In this document: in pieces, positions 8,888 through 14,872 of the stretch
Layout: every line of letters starts with the position of its first letter
Position numbering within the stretch: the stretch's first letter is position 1
DNA from: an uncultured Collinsella sp.
Lineage (GTDB): Bacteria > Actinomycetota > Coriobacteriia > Coriobacteriales > Coriobacteriaceae
Reading direction: 5' to 3'
Length of the DNA stretch: 22,452 nucleotides
Assembly: GCA_902478995.1 (NCBI GenBank)
Contig: CABSNF010000034.1
Coordinates: 1 to 22,452, forward strand
Translations under genes and position numbers: made by a program
The notes under the pieces: model-generated
Seen by the model: only the letters and a program-made list of their open reading frames with translations
The model's database searches: none
Told to the model about the DNA's origin: nothing

Positions 8888-9610
8888 ATGGGCTTCCTTG
8901 ACGAGATTAAAAATAAGATGCACCTGGGCGGCCAGCAGGGTTACGACCAGGGTTATGGCCAGGACGACGACTACGGCTACGATGACGGCTATGACGATAG
9001 TTATCAGGGCAACGGCTACAGCGGTGCTTCGGGCGAGGGCTTCTACACCCAAGACGAGCCGAGCAACGGCCTGCTTGGTCAGACGCGCCGCGGTGAAGCT
9101 GAGTCGGTTGCCGTGTATACGCGCTCCGGTCAGCTGGTCGGCGATGACTCCCGCCATGCCACGACGTATAACCCGCCTTCGCGCTCGCAGGACAGTGTTG
9201 CGAGCGGTTATCGTCCTGGTGCCTATGACACGCCGTCGAGCTACGCCGAGAACACCCGCGCCCGTGCCGCCGCTGCGCCCGCGCCTGCACCGAGCGATGC
9301 CTCGGCCTATGCGAGCAATATCATCAACGCCACGCCGCAGCTGCCGGCCTATGTCCTGCGCCCCGAGAGCTATGACGACGTGGAGACCGTGGTGCGCCGC
9401 GTTCGCACCAAGCAGCCTGTCGCACTGATTTTTGTGGGCGTACGCACCGAAGTTGCCAAGCGCGTCTTGGACTTCTCTTACGGCTTTGCCTGCGGTCTGG
9501 GTGCCACGGTCAAGGAGGTGGGCGACCGCGTGTTCATGGTGCTGCCCGCCGGTTGCGAGGTCAAAGATTCCGATCTCAAGAAGCTTCGTGCCGACGGCTA
9601 CCTCAAGTAA
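8888..9610 (+). CDS. sepF: Cell division protein SepF
   Basis: SepF binds the FtsZ C-terminal peptide and anchors the Z ring to the membrane, replacing FtsA in many actinobacteria. The 240-residue product begins with a short amphipathic helix (MGFLDEIKNKM) fit for membrane binding. A Tyr/Gly/Asp-rich low-complexity region (about 16-55) and a disordered Ala/Pro linker (about 85-145) come next. The conserved SepF core (about 154-240, VLRPESYDDVETVVRRVRTK through GDRVFMVLPAG) forms the FtsZ-binding dimer. The ATG at 8888 is preceded by GAGAGGA; the in-frame ATG-less extension back to 8837 starts with a GTG and lacks a site. The unusually long linker is the main oddity. Confidence 0.93.
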   Translation: MGFLDEIKNKMHLGGQQGYDQGYGQDDDYGYDDGYDDSYQGNGYSGASGEGFYTQDEPSNGLLGQTRRGEAESVAVYTRSGQLVGDDSRHATTYNPPSRSQDSVASGYRPGAYDTPSSYAENTRARAAAAPAPAPSDASAYASNIINATPQLPAYVLRPESYDDVETVVRRVRTKQPVALIFVGVRTEVAKRVLDFSYGFACGLGATVKEVGDRVFMVLPAGCEVKDSDLKKLRADGYLK

Positions 9611-9619
9611 AGACAAGAC

Positions 9620-9634
9620 GAGGAGATTCCCATC
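9620..9634 (+). promoter_or_regulatory. Ribosome site pointing to an ATC start for yggT
   Basis: GAGGAG (9620-9625) is followed after six bases by ATC (9632). No ATG, GTG or TTG occurs in the frame between the sepF stop (9608-9610) and Met at 9710, so this site supports initiation at ATC 9632, or less likely at ATT 9626. Confidence 0.6.
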
Positions 9635-9913
9635 AACATCTACACTATCGTCCAGCTGGTCAACACGCTGTTCAACTTCTATTCCACGCTCATTGTCTTC
9701 TACTGCTTTATGACGTGGATTCCCATGAAGCAGGGTGGTTTGCTTCAGGATATTGCCGCGGTGCTTGATAGCGTGTGCGGTCCGTGGCTTAACCTGTTCC
9801 GTCGTTTCATCCCGCCGATGGGCGGTATCGATTTTTCGCCGGTCGTTGCGATTATTGCGTTGCAGTTGGTGCAGAGGCTGGTTCTGCAGCTTCTTATAGG
9901 TATACTCGTGTAG
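9632..9913 (+). CDS. YggT family membrane protein (YlmG-like), probable ATC start
   Basis: YggT/YlmG proteins are small integral membrane proteins found beside sepF and implicated in division and envelope organisation. From ATC 9632 the product has 93 residues, the usual family length. It has two hydrophobic helices (IVQLVNTLFNFYSTLIVFYC and about VVAIIALQLVQRLVLQLLIG) separated by the family motif region GPWLNLFRRFIPPMGGIDFSP. If translation began at the first ATG (9710), the protein would have 67 residues and lose the first helix. The frame is the same as sepF, 21 bp beyond its stop. Either a non-canonical start codon is used or one base differs from an ancestral ATG. Automated gene callers limited to ATG/GTG/TTG would truncate it. 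Confidence 0.85.
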   Translation: MNIYTIVQLVNTLFNFYSTLIVFYCFMTWIPMKQGGLLQDIAAVLDSVCGPWLNLFRRFIPPMGGIDFSPVVAIIALQLVQRLVLQLLIGILV

Positions 9914-9974
9914 AACTGACTTAGTAACTTGCGTCGGGCGTGTAGCGCCGAGGCGATGAAAAAGGAGACTTGTT

Positions 9975-10649
9975 ATGGCTATTACCCCTGCAGACATCCA
10001 GGCTCAGACTTTCTCTGAGGCCAAGCGTGGCTACGATCCTGCTGAGGTCGACGTCTTCTTGGAGACGCTGTCCTCCGAGGTTGACGCTATGCTCGCTAAG
10101 ATCGTCGACCTTAAGGGTCGTCTGACTGCTACCGAGCAGCAGCTTGCCGATGCGCAGGCTCAGCTTGCCCAGGCTCAGGATGCCACCGCCCAGGCCGCTC
10201 CTGCCGCCCCCGTGGCTGCTCCCGCCCCTGACTTCTCCGCTCAGGAGCGCCAGATTTCCGCTGCCCTGATCGCTGCCCAGCAGACCGCTGAGACCATCGT
10301 TAACGATGCCAACGAGAACGCTGAGCGTATCCGCAATGAGGCTGACGCCAAGGCCCGCGAGGTTATCCGCCAGGCTCTGACCGAGAAGCAGGCCGAGCTC
10401 GAGGAGATCGATCGTCTCAAGGCTTCCCGTGAGGAGTTCAAGGCCGAGTATCTTAAGCTCATCCAGCACTTCATGGACGATGCCCAGAACTCCTTCCCGG
10501 CCGACCTCATGGCCTCCACACCGGTCGGTTCTGCCGCTTCTCCTGCAGTGACTGTTCCCGCCGAGCCGCTGCCCGTCGCTGACCCGGTTGTCCCCGTGGC
10601 CGATCCCTTCGCCCCGATCGACAACTTTGCTGCCGACGACTTGGACTAA
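9975..10649 (+). CDS. divIVA: DivIVA domain septum-site/polar growth protein
   Basis: DivIVA (Wag31-like) is a coiled-coil protein that recognises curved membrane at poles and septa and recruits partners. The 224-residue product begins with the conserved lipid-binding N-domain (MAITPADIQAQTFSEAKRGY then DPAEVDVFLETLSSEV). A first coiled coil runs to about residue 70. An Ala/Pro-rich break (about 75-92) is followed by a second long coiled coil (AAQQTAETIVNDANENAERI through LEEIDRLKASREEFKAEYLK) and a Pro/Ala/Asp-rich tail. AAAAAGGAGA precedes the ATG. It closes the division block and is followed by a strong terminator. Confidence 0.93.
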   Translation: MAITPADIQAQTFSEAKRGYDPAEVDVFLETLSSEVDAMLAKIVDLKGRLTATEQQLADAQAQLAQAQDATAQAAPAAPVAAPAPDFSAQERQISAALIAAQQTAETIVNDANENAERIRNEADAKAREVIRQALTEKQAELEEIDRLKASREEFKAEYLKLIQHFMDDAQNSFPADLMASTPVGSAASPAVTVPAEPLPVADPVVPVADPFAPIDNFAADDLD

Positions 10650-10675
10650 CATTCGGCCTACAATTTAGTGCCTAG

Positions 10676-10705
10676 AAAGGACCCGCAGCTTGCGGGTCCT
10701 TTTTT
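10676..10705 (+). terminator. Strong terminator after divIVA
   Basis: AAAGGACCCGC pairs perfectly with GCGGGTCCTTT around AGCTT, and the T-run continues to 10705. It lies 27 bp after the divIVA stop and ends the + strand division block. Confidence 0.92.
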
Positions 10706-10730
10706 ATGACTGTGCCGGGGTGCGTAACAT

Positions 10731-10767
10731 AAAAACCGAGCCCTGCACATAGTGGCGCAGAACTCGG
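10731..10767 (-). terminator. Terminator after the nitroreductase gene
   Basis: Read on the minus strand, CCGAG and CTCGG enclose an inner CTGC/GCAG pairing, followed by TTTTT. It lies about 50 bp beyond the nitroreductase stop and faces the divIVA terminator. Confidence 0.75.
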
Positions 10768-10815
10768 CGAACGGGTGAGCGGTCAAGGGTAGGTTTTAAG
10801 GCGTGTCCCAAAAAT

Positions 10816-11346
10816 CTACTTGAGGAGGAAGTCGGGGAGGGGAATGGTGCGTGCCTCGCGATGCTTGGGATCGGCGATGTGGTCGGCAGGATAGCCACAG
10901 ACGAGCATGTGATAGGGATAGACGCCCTTGGACAGATTGAACTGCTCCTGTGCCACCTCAGGCTTGAAATGGCACACCCAGCACGTTCCCAGGCCCTGCT
11001 CGGTGGCCTCCATCATCATCTGATCACACACGATGGACGTATCGATTTCACTGGAATTCATCTGATCATACGGGCGCACCCAAGCATCATCGGTAGCGCT
11101 GCAAATAAGGAAGACAAGCGGGGCCCCAAAGATAGACCCATCACGAGCAAACCGAGGCTGACAAGCAGCAGCCTTCTCCAGAAGCTCAGGCGTATCCAAC
11201 ACCATCACACGAGAAGGATGATTATTGCAAGCAGAAGGAGCAATCCGCCCAGCCTCAACAATGGCATCCACCACCGACTGCTCAACAGGACGATTCTCAA
11301 ACTCGCGACAAGAATACCGAGACCGAGCCAGATCCAAATACCCCAT
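10816..11346 (-). CDS. Nitroreductase family FMN protein
   Basis: The 176-residue product belongs to the small nitroreductase/NADH-dependent FMN oxidoreductase superfamily; the substrate cannot be told from sequence. The FMN-binding start SRYSCREFENRPVEQSVVDA (residues 9-28) is typical, as is the segment AGRIAPSACNNHPSRVMVLD that lines the cofactor site. IDTSIVCDQMMMEATEQGLG is the conserved helix that leads to the catalytic pocket, and VCGYPAD is the usual late strand. I chose the ATG at 11346 because GGAGGG sits seven bases upstream; the frame extends to 11409 without support. The first half uses many T-ending codons (for example AAT AAT CAT CCT TCT CGT), unlike the second half and the neighbours. 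It appears to be transcribed alone. Confidence 0.87.
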   Translation of the reverse strand: MGYLDLARSRYSCREFENRPVEQSVVDAIVEAGRIAPSACNNHPSRVMVLDTPELLEKAAACQPRFARDGSIFGAPLVFLICSATDDAWVRPYDQMNSSEIDTSIVCDQMMMEATEQGLGTCWVCHFKPEVAQEQFNLSKGVYPYHMLVCGYPADHIADPKHREARTIPLPDFLLK

Positions 11347-11357
11347 AACCAAACCCT

Positions 11358-11502
11358 CCAAAGTCAGCAAATTTATCCAAAGTAAACCAAAGGGTACCCA
11401 AAGCCCCATCCACCCAAACGTTTAAGGCGGTCCCAAAGTTCCCCATCGGGCTCAAAGGCCCTGCCAACAAAAGCCCAATCACTTTCAAAGTATCAGCCAA
11501 AG
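11358..11502. repeat. Cluster of CCAAAG words upstream of the nitroreductase
   Basis: CCAAAG occurs at 11358, 11377, 11387, 11398, 11433 and 11497, with TCAAAG at 11452 and 11485, all in the same orientation (CTTTGG/CTTTGA on the strand of the nitroreductase). Gaps are 19, 10, 11, 35, 19, 33 and 12 bp. This is far more than expected for a 6-mer in 145 bp. The function is unknown. Confidence 0.55.
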
Positions 11503-11525
11503 TTTCAATGGCGGTACGTAAGGGA

Positions 11526-11602
11526 GCGGGCCCGACCACTAATACCTTTTGAACGACTCTGCTTGCAGCCGGAGTGAAAAAGGTATTAGTGGTCGGGCCC
11601 GC
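11526..11602. repeat. Perfect 25-bp inverted repeat (long hairpin) downstream of the DUF47 gene
   Basis: The left arm at 11526-11550 and right arm at 11578-11602 are exact reverse complements over 25 bases. They begin with GCGGGCCCGACC and continue through ACTAATACCTTTT. The loop is 27 bases and contains a further CTGC-TT-GCAG hairpin. The element starts 24 bp beyond the stop codon of the DUF47 gene on the minus strand. It could be a terminator-like structure or a small palindromic mobile repeat; no T-run follows the outer end of either arm. Confidence 0.85.
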
Positions 11603-11626
11603 GACCGGTGGGACACGTACCCCCAA

Positions 11627-12250
11627 TTAACTGTTCTTCATGACAATCGAATCCACGACATCGGCCACATTCTCGCAGCAGTCGGCGCAGTACTCCAGGA
11701 AGGCGTACACGTCACGCCAAGCGATGACCTCGAGCGGATCCTTGCCGTTAACGTGCAGGTTGCGCATGGCGTTGATGTAGAGCTCGTCGGCCTCGGACTC
11801 GATGGTGTTGATCTGGATGACGAGCTCGCGCAGGGTCTTGGACTTGCGGTAGTTGGGCAGCTCGACCATCAGGTCCTTCATGGCGCGGCAGGCGTCGGTC
11901 ACCTTGTGGGCGATGACGATGGCATCGGGGTGGATGCTCTGGATGTTGGTGAAGTAGACGCGTTGCACGACGCCCTCGATACGATCGAGCACGGTGTCGA
12001 GCGAGCAGCTCATCAGGTCTAGATCCTCGCGCTCAAGCGGGGTGATAAAGGCGGTGAGCAAGGCGTCTTCGAGCTCGTGGTGCTTCTTGTCTGCCGCATG
12101 CTCAATCGCATGCATCTTATCGAGCATGTCGTGGATCTGCGCGGGGTCAAAGTTCTCAAAAATCTTGGTGAGCAGCTCTGCGGCCTGGACGGCGAGGTCG
12201 GCGCAGGCGACGTAGTTGTCAAAGTAGAACGAATCGGGTTTCTTTGCCAT
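11627..12250 (-). CDS. DUF47 family (PhoU-like) phosphate transport accessory protein
   Basis: DUF47 proteins are PhoU-related helical proteins that pair with PiT permeases and are thought to regulate them. The 207-residue product is all-helical with the usual family layout: an N-terminal FDNYVACADLAVQAAELLT, then ADKKHHELEDALLTAFITPL with the acidic/His metal-binding cluster, EREDLDLMSCSLDTVLDRIE, and the C-terminal ends WRDVYAFLEYCADCCENVAD and VVDSIVMKNS. I chose the ATG at 12250 with AAAGGA six bases upstream; the open frame continues to 12307 without a site. It follows the PiT gene after 66 bp on the same strand and is presumably co-transcribed. It is distinct from the PhoU of the pst operon. 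Confidence 0.88.
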   Translation of the reverse strand: MAKKPDSFYFDNYVACADLAVQAAELLTKIFENFDPAQIHDMLDKMHAIEHAADKKHHELEDALLTAFITPLEREDLDLMSCSLDTVLDRIEGVVQRVYFTNIQSIHPDAIVIAHKVTDACRAMKDLMVELPNYRKSKTLRELVIQINTIESEADELYINAMRNLHVNGKDPLEVIAWRDVYAFLEYCADCCENVADVVDSIVMKNS

Positions 12251-12316
12251 GAGTGGTCCTTTCAAGGTGAAGATGGGCGGGCGAGGTAATGCAGTCCGGA
12301 TGGACATTCGGTTTGA

Positions 12317-13366
12317 CTAGAGGAACATCATGAACAGCTTGGCCATGACAAAGCTGATGAGTCCGCAGGCAGGGAAGGTGAAGAACCAGGTGAACATCAT
12401 GTCCTTGACGACGCCGAAGTTGATGGCCGAGAGGCGCTTGACGGCACCGACACCCATAATGGCGCAGGTTTTGATGTGCGTGGAGGACACGGGGATGCCG
12501 GTAAGGGTGGCAAGCAGCAGGTTCGCGGCGCCTGCGAGGTCGGCAGAGAAGCCCTGATACTTCTCGAGCTTAACCATGCTCTGGCCGACGGACTTGATGA
12601 TGCGCTCGCCGCCCACGCTGGTGCCGATGCCCATGGTTGCCGAGCACAGCAGCATAATCCAGATGGGGATGCCGGCATCGCCGACGCTCGTCTGGCCGCT
12701 GGCGAAGGCCACGCCTAAAAAGAGCACGCCGATGAACTTCTGTCCATCCTGCGCGCCGTGCATAAAGCTCATGGCCGCGGCACTCGCGATCTGAGCGTAT
12801 TTAAAGAAGACATTGGCACGTCGCCTGTTGGCGGCGGCGAAAAGAATCGAGACGAGCTTGCACAGGACCCAGCCCATGACAAAGCCCAGGCCGATGGAGA
12901 GTGCCAGGCCGTAGATGACCTTCATCCACTCGTGGACGTTGACGCTGCTCGCACCGCCGAGGGCGATAGCGGCACCGGTTAGGCCGGCGATAAGGCTGTG
13001 GCTTTGCGAGGTGGGGATGCCAAAACGCGACGCTGTGGCGCCGTAGACGACGATGGAGAACAGCGCCGCGCATAGGCAGGCGAGCGCCATGGTGCTGTTT
13101 CCGCCAAAGTCGACGATATGTGAGATGGTGTTGGCGACGCTCGCGTTAAAGTGCGTCATGATGAGCACGCCGAGGAAGTTGAATGCGGCGCTCATGAGAA
13201 TGGCGGCGCGGGCGGGCATGCAACGCGTAGTGACGCAGGTCGCGATGGCGTTGGGCGCGTCGGTCCATCCATTGACGAAGATGGCGCCCAACGCGAGGAT
13301 CACGGTGACGGCAAGGACTGGGTTCGACACAATTTGGCCGAGGAAGGTTGAGAACGTTACGTCCAT
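12317..13366 (-). CDS. PiT family inorganic phosphate permease
   Basis: PiT permeases import metal-phosphate complexes by cation symport with low affinity and high capacity. The 349-residue product has about ten hydrophobic segments arranged as the two inverted PD001131-type repeats. The first signature region is GWTDAPNAIATCVTTR (near residue 33) and the second is MSFMHGAQDGQKFIGV, with GIPTSQSHSLIAGLTGAAIA and GIPVSSTHIKTCAIMGVGAV as matching halves. The ATG at 13366 has only a weak ribosome site (GAGAAAG). With its DUF47 partner it forms a two-gene unit, giving this genome a second phosphate entry route besides Pst. Some family members carry sulfate, but the DUF47 partner favours phosphate. 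Confidence 0.9.
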   Translation of the reverse strand: MDVTFSTFLGQIVSNPVLAVTVILALGAIFVNGWTDAPNAIATCVTTRCMPARAAILMSAAFNFLGVLIMTHFNASVANTISHIVDFGGNSTMALACLCAALFSIVVYGATASRFGIPTSQSHSLIAGLTGAAIALGGASSVNVHEWMKVIYGLALSIGLGFVMGWVLCKLVSILFAAANRRRANVFFKYAQIASAAAMSFMHGAQDGQKFIGVLFLGVAFASGQTSVGDAGIPIWIMLLCSATMGIGTSVGGERIIKSVGQSMVKLEKYQGFSADLAGAANLLLATLTGIPVSSTHIKTCAIMGVGAVKRLSAINFGVVKDMMFTWFFTFPACGLISFVMAKLFMMFL

Positions 13367-13609
13367 ATATGGGCTTTCTCGAAGTTTGCAGACACGTTAC
13401 AAAAACATGATAAATCGTATCACCTCCTGCGGGTCTCTTTACCGAGTTCTGATGGGAGAAGTGGACTTTTTGGCACTAAAATCGAATATTAGCCCTGTTG
13501 ACCGCGGGTGTTCTTTTTGCTAACACGCCATGCGGACACGTGCGATTACTACGACACTCCAAAACCACAGTCTGTTCGCTTTACAACATGCAAACATGCG
13601 TTCGATAAT

Positions 13610-13619
13610 AGGAGGCATG
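13610..13619 (+). promoter_or_regulatory. Ribosome site only one base from the ATG
   Basis: AGGAGG (13610-13615) is followed by a single C and then ATG (13617). That spacing is too short for normal initiation, and the upstream in-frame ATG at 13596 has no site. The start of the following gene is therefore uncertain. Confidence 0.4.
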
Positions 13620-13955
13620 GAATATCGACAGACAGATGGCAAAACTCGGCGCGTGCACAAGCAGTATGTGGACGTCGTGGCTCGCATCCTCGCGGGCGGA
13701 CAGGTCGTGCCGGTCACCGTCTGCTGGGTCGACGGTCGTTGCTTTACGATTGACGAGATTGTCTCGACCACTGGGTTTGGCTTGACGGTTCACGGCATCC
13801 GTACGGCAACCTATAAGGTGCGTTTTGGCGGGCACGCGACCGAGTTGTATCTGGAGGACCAGACGCGCGAACGACCAGATGGCTCGCAGGCGCACGTGAT
13901 GCGTTGGTGGGTCTGGGCCTTTGATCGTACGCTCGAGGGCGAGCGCCGTGGGTAA
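13617..13955 (+). CDS. Small conserved hypothetical protein
   Basis: I cannot assign a function. From the ATG at 13617 the product has 112 residues. It is soluble and beta-rich, with RVHKQYVDVVARILAGGQVV then PVTVCWVDGRCFTIDEIV near the start and a WWVW motif near the end. The layout (basic start, DGRxFxIDEI strand, VRFGGHATELYLED strand, aromatic end) recalls small unknown proteins common in Gram-positive bacteria that carry a 'W-DGRRYEIDRV' strand; this likeness is from memory. An in-frame ATG at 13596 would add seven residues. It is followed by a hairpin with a T-run and then the Bax inhibitor-1 gene. Confidence 0.75.
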   Translation: MEYRQTDGKTRRVHKQYVDVVARILAGGQVVPVTVCWVDGRCFTIDEIVSTTGFGLTVHGIRTATYKVRFGGHATELYLEDQTRERPDGSQAHVMRWWVWAFDRTLEGERRG

Positions 13956-13973
13956 GGACGTGCGGCATTCGAG

Positions 13974-13979
13974 TACAAT
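13974..13979 (+). promoter_or_regulatory. Possible -10 element for the Bax inhibitor-1 gene
   Basis: TACAAT differs from the consensus by one base and lies 61 bp before the ATG. No recognisable -35 hexamer is at the right distance. It would put the 14002-14025 hairpin in the leader. Confidence 0.3.
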
Positions 13980-14001
13980 GACAGGAATCTTGTCAGCTAC
14001 T

Positions 14002-14025
14002 GCGCCGTTATTTGTGGCGCTTTTT
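14002..14025 (+). terminator. Hairpin with T-run just before the Bax inhibitor-1 ribosome site
   Basis: GCGCC pairs with GGCGC around nine bases and TTTTT follows. The T-run abuts the GAAAGG ribosome site of the next gene. It may terminate the preceding small gene, or act as an attenuator if transcription starts at about 13986. Confidence 0.5.
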
Positions 14026-14039
14026 GAAAGGACGAAATT

Positions 14040-14735
14040 ATGAACGATATCCAGGGCTATCAGAACGGCCCCGTCGAGAGCGGCGCAAGCCGCGCCAAGG
14101 AGATGTCGCCGCGCGCGTACAATCTCACCATGTCTGCCCTGATCTTCTTGGGCTTTTGCGCCATGGGCGCCGGCGCCTACTTTACGAGCACCATGTCGTT
14201 TGCGCGCATGATGATGAGCGGCGCCGCCTTGCCGCTGGTCTTTGGCTCGTTTATTTTGACCATCGTCGGCATGGTCATGATGTCGGCCGCCGCCAGCAAG
14301 CAGTCCGTGGGCCTGTCCCTTGTGGGCTACGTAATCTTTGCGAGTACCTTTGGCCTGACCGCGTCGTTTGGCCTTGCCAACTACGACCTGCCCACCATCA
14401 ACACTGCCTTTATCGCCACGGCCGCCATCACCTTTGTCTTTGGCGCCTTGGGCGTGACGTTCCCCAAGTTTTTCCAGCGCGTATATGGCATCGGTTTTGG
14501 CATTCTGCTCGCCACTATTCTGGTTGAGATCATGCTGATGTTCATGGGCGTCTCGCAGACCATCACCGATCTGATCGTGATCGTGGTGTTCGCCGGCTTT
14601 ATTGGCTACGACACCTATGTTGCCACGACGGTGCCGCCTACGCTGCCCAACGCCGTGCTCATGGCGTCCAATCTGTTTGTGGACATTATCAACGTGTTCC
14701 TGCGCATCCTGAACATCCTTGGCCGTCGCGACTAG
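14040..14735 (+). CDS. Bax inhibitor-1/YccA family membrane protein
   Basis: Bacterial BI-1 (TMBIM) proteins are seven-helix membrane proteins that behave as pH-sensitive calcium leak channels or interact with membrane proteases; the precise role here is unknown. The 231-residue product has a hydrophilic N-terminus of about 27 residues and then seven hydrophobic segments. The GFCAMGAGAYFTS and VGYVIFASTFGLT regions lead to the characteristic C-terminal part, with a conserved acidic residue in the late helix segment VVFAGFIGYDTYVATT and VDIINVFLRILNILGRRD at the end. Asp in GYDTY corresponds to a pore acidic residue of the family. GAAAGG precedes the ATG. It stands alone between two hairpins. 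Confidence 0.9.
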   Translation: MNDIQGYQNGPVESGASRAKEMSPRAYNLTMSALIFLGFCAMGAGAYFTSTMSFARMMMSGAALPLVFGSFILTIVGMVMMSAAASKQSVGLSLVGYVIFASTFGLTASFGLANYDLPTINTAFIATAAITFVFGALGVTFPKFFQRVYGIGFGILLATILVEIMLMFMGVSQTITDLIVIVVFAGFIGYDTYVATTVPPTLPNAVLMASNLFVDIINVFLRILNILGRRD

Positions 14736-14780
14736 TGGCGAATTGCGGCGGTGCTTGCCGTGCGTGAAAATCGATGCGAA

Positions 14781-14807
14781 AGGCGGTCCTTCGGGGCCGT
14801 CTTTTTT
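14781..14807 (+). terminator. Terminator with TTCG tetraloop after the Bax inhibitor-1 gene
   Basis: AGGCGGTCC pairs with GGGCCGTCT (with G-T wobbles) around a TTCG loop, followed by TTTTTT. It lies 46 bp past the stop. Confidence 0.85.
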
Positions 14808-14872
14808 GTACGCGGCGGGGTATCATGGATGGGAAAAGCCGATAGCGGCAGCGACAGGAAAGGTGACCACTT

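Noticed and set aside
11297..11626. 109-codon minus-strand frame starting within the 25-bp inverted repeat
   Set aside because: It overlaps the well-supported nitroreductase start in another frame, has no ribosome site, and its hydrophobic look follows from the G+T-rich strand. A decayed gene cannot be excluded.
13499..13526. TTGACC-N17-TAACAC as a promoter for the gene at 13617
   Set aside because: The spacing is right but the -10 matches only three of six bases.
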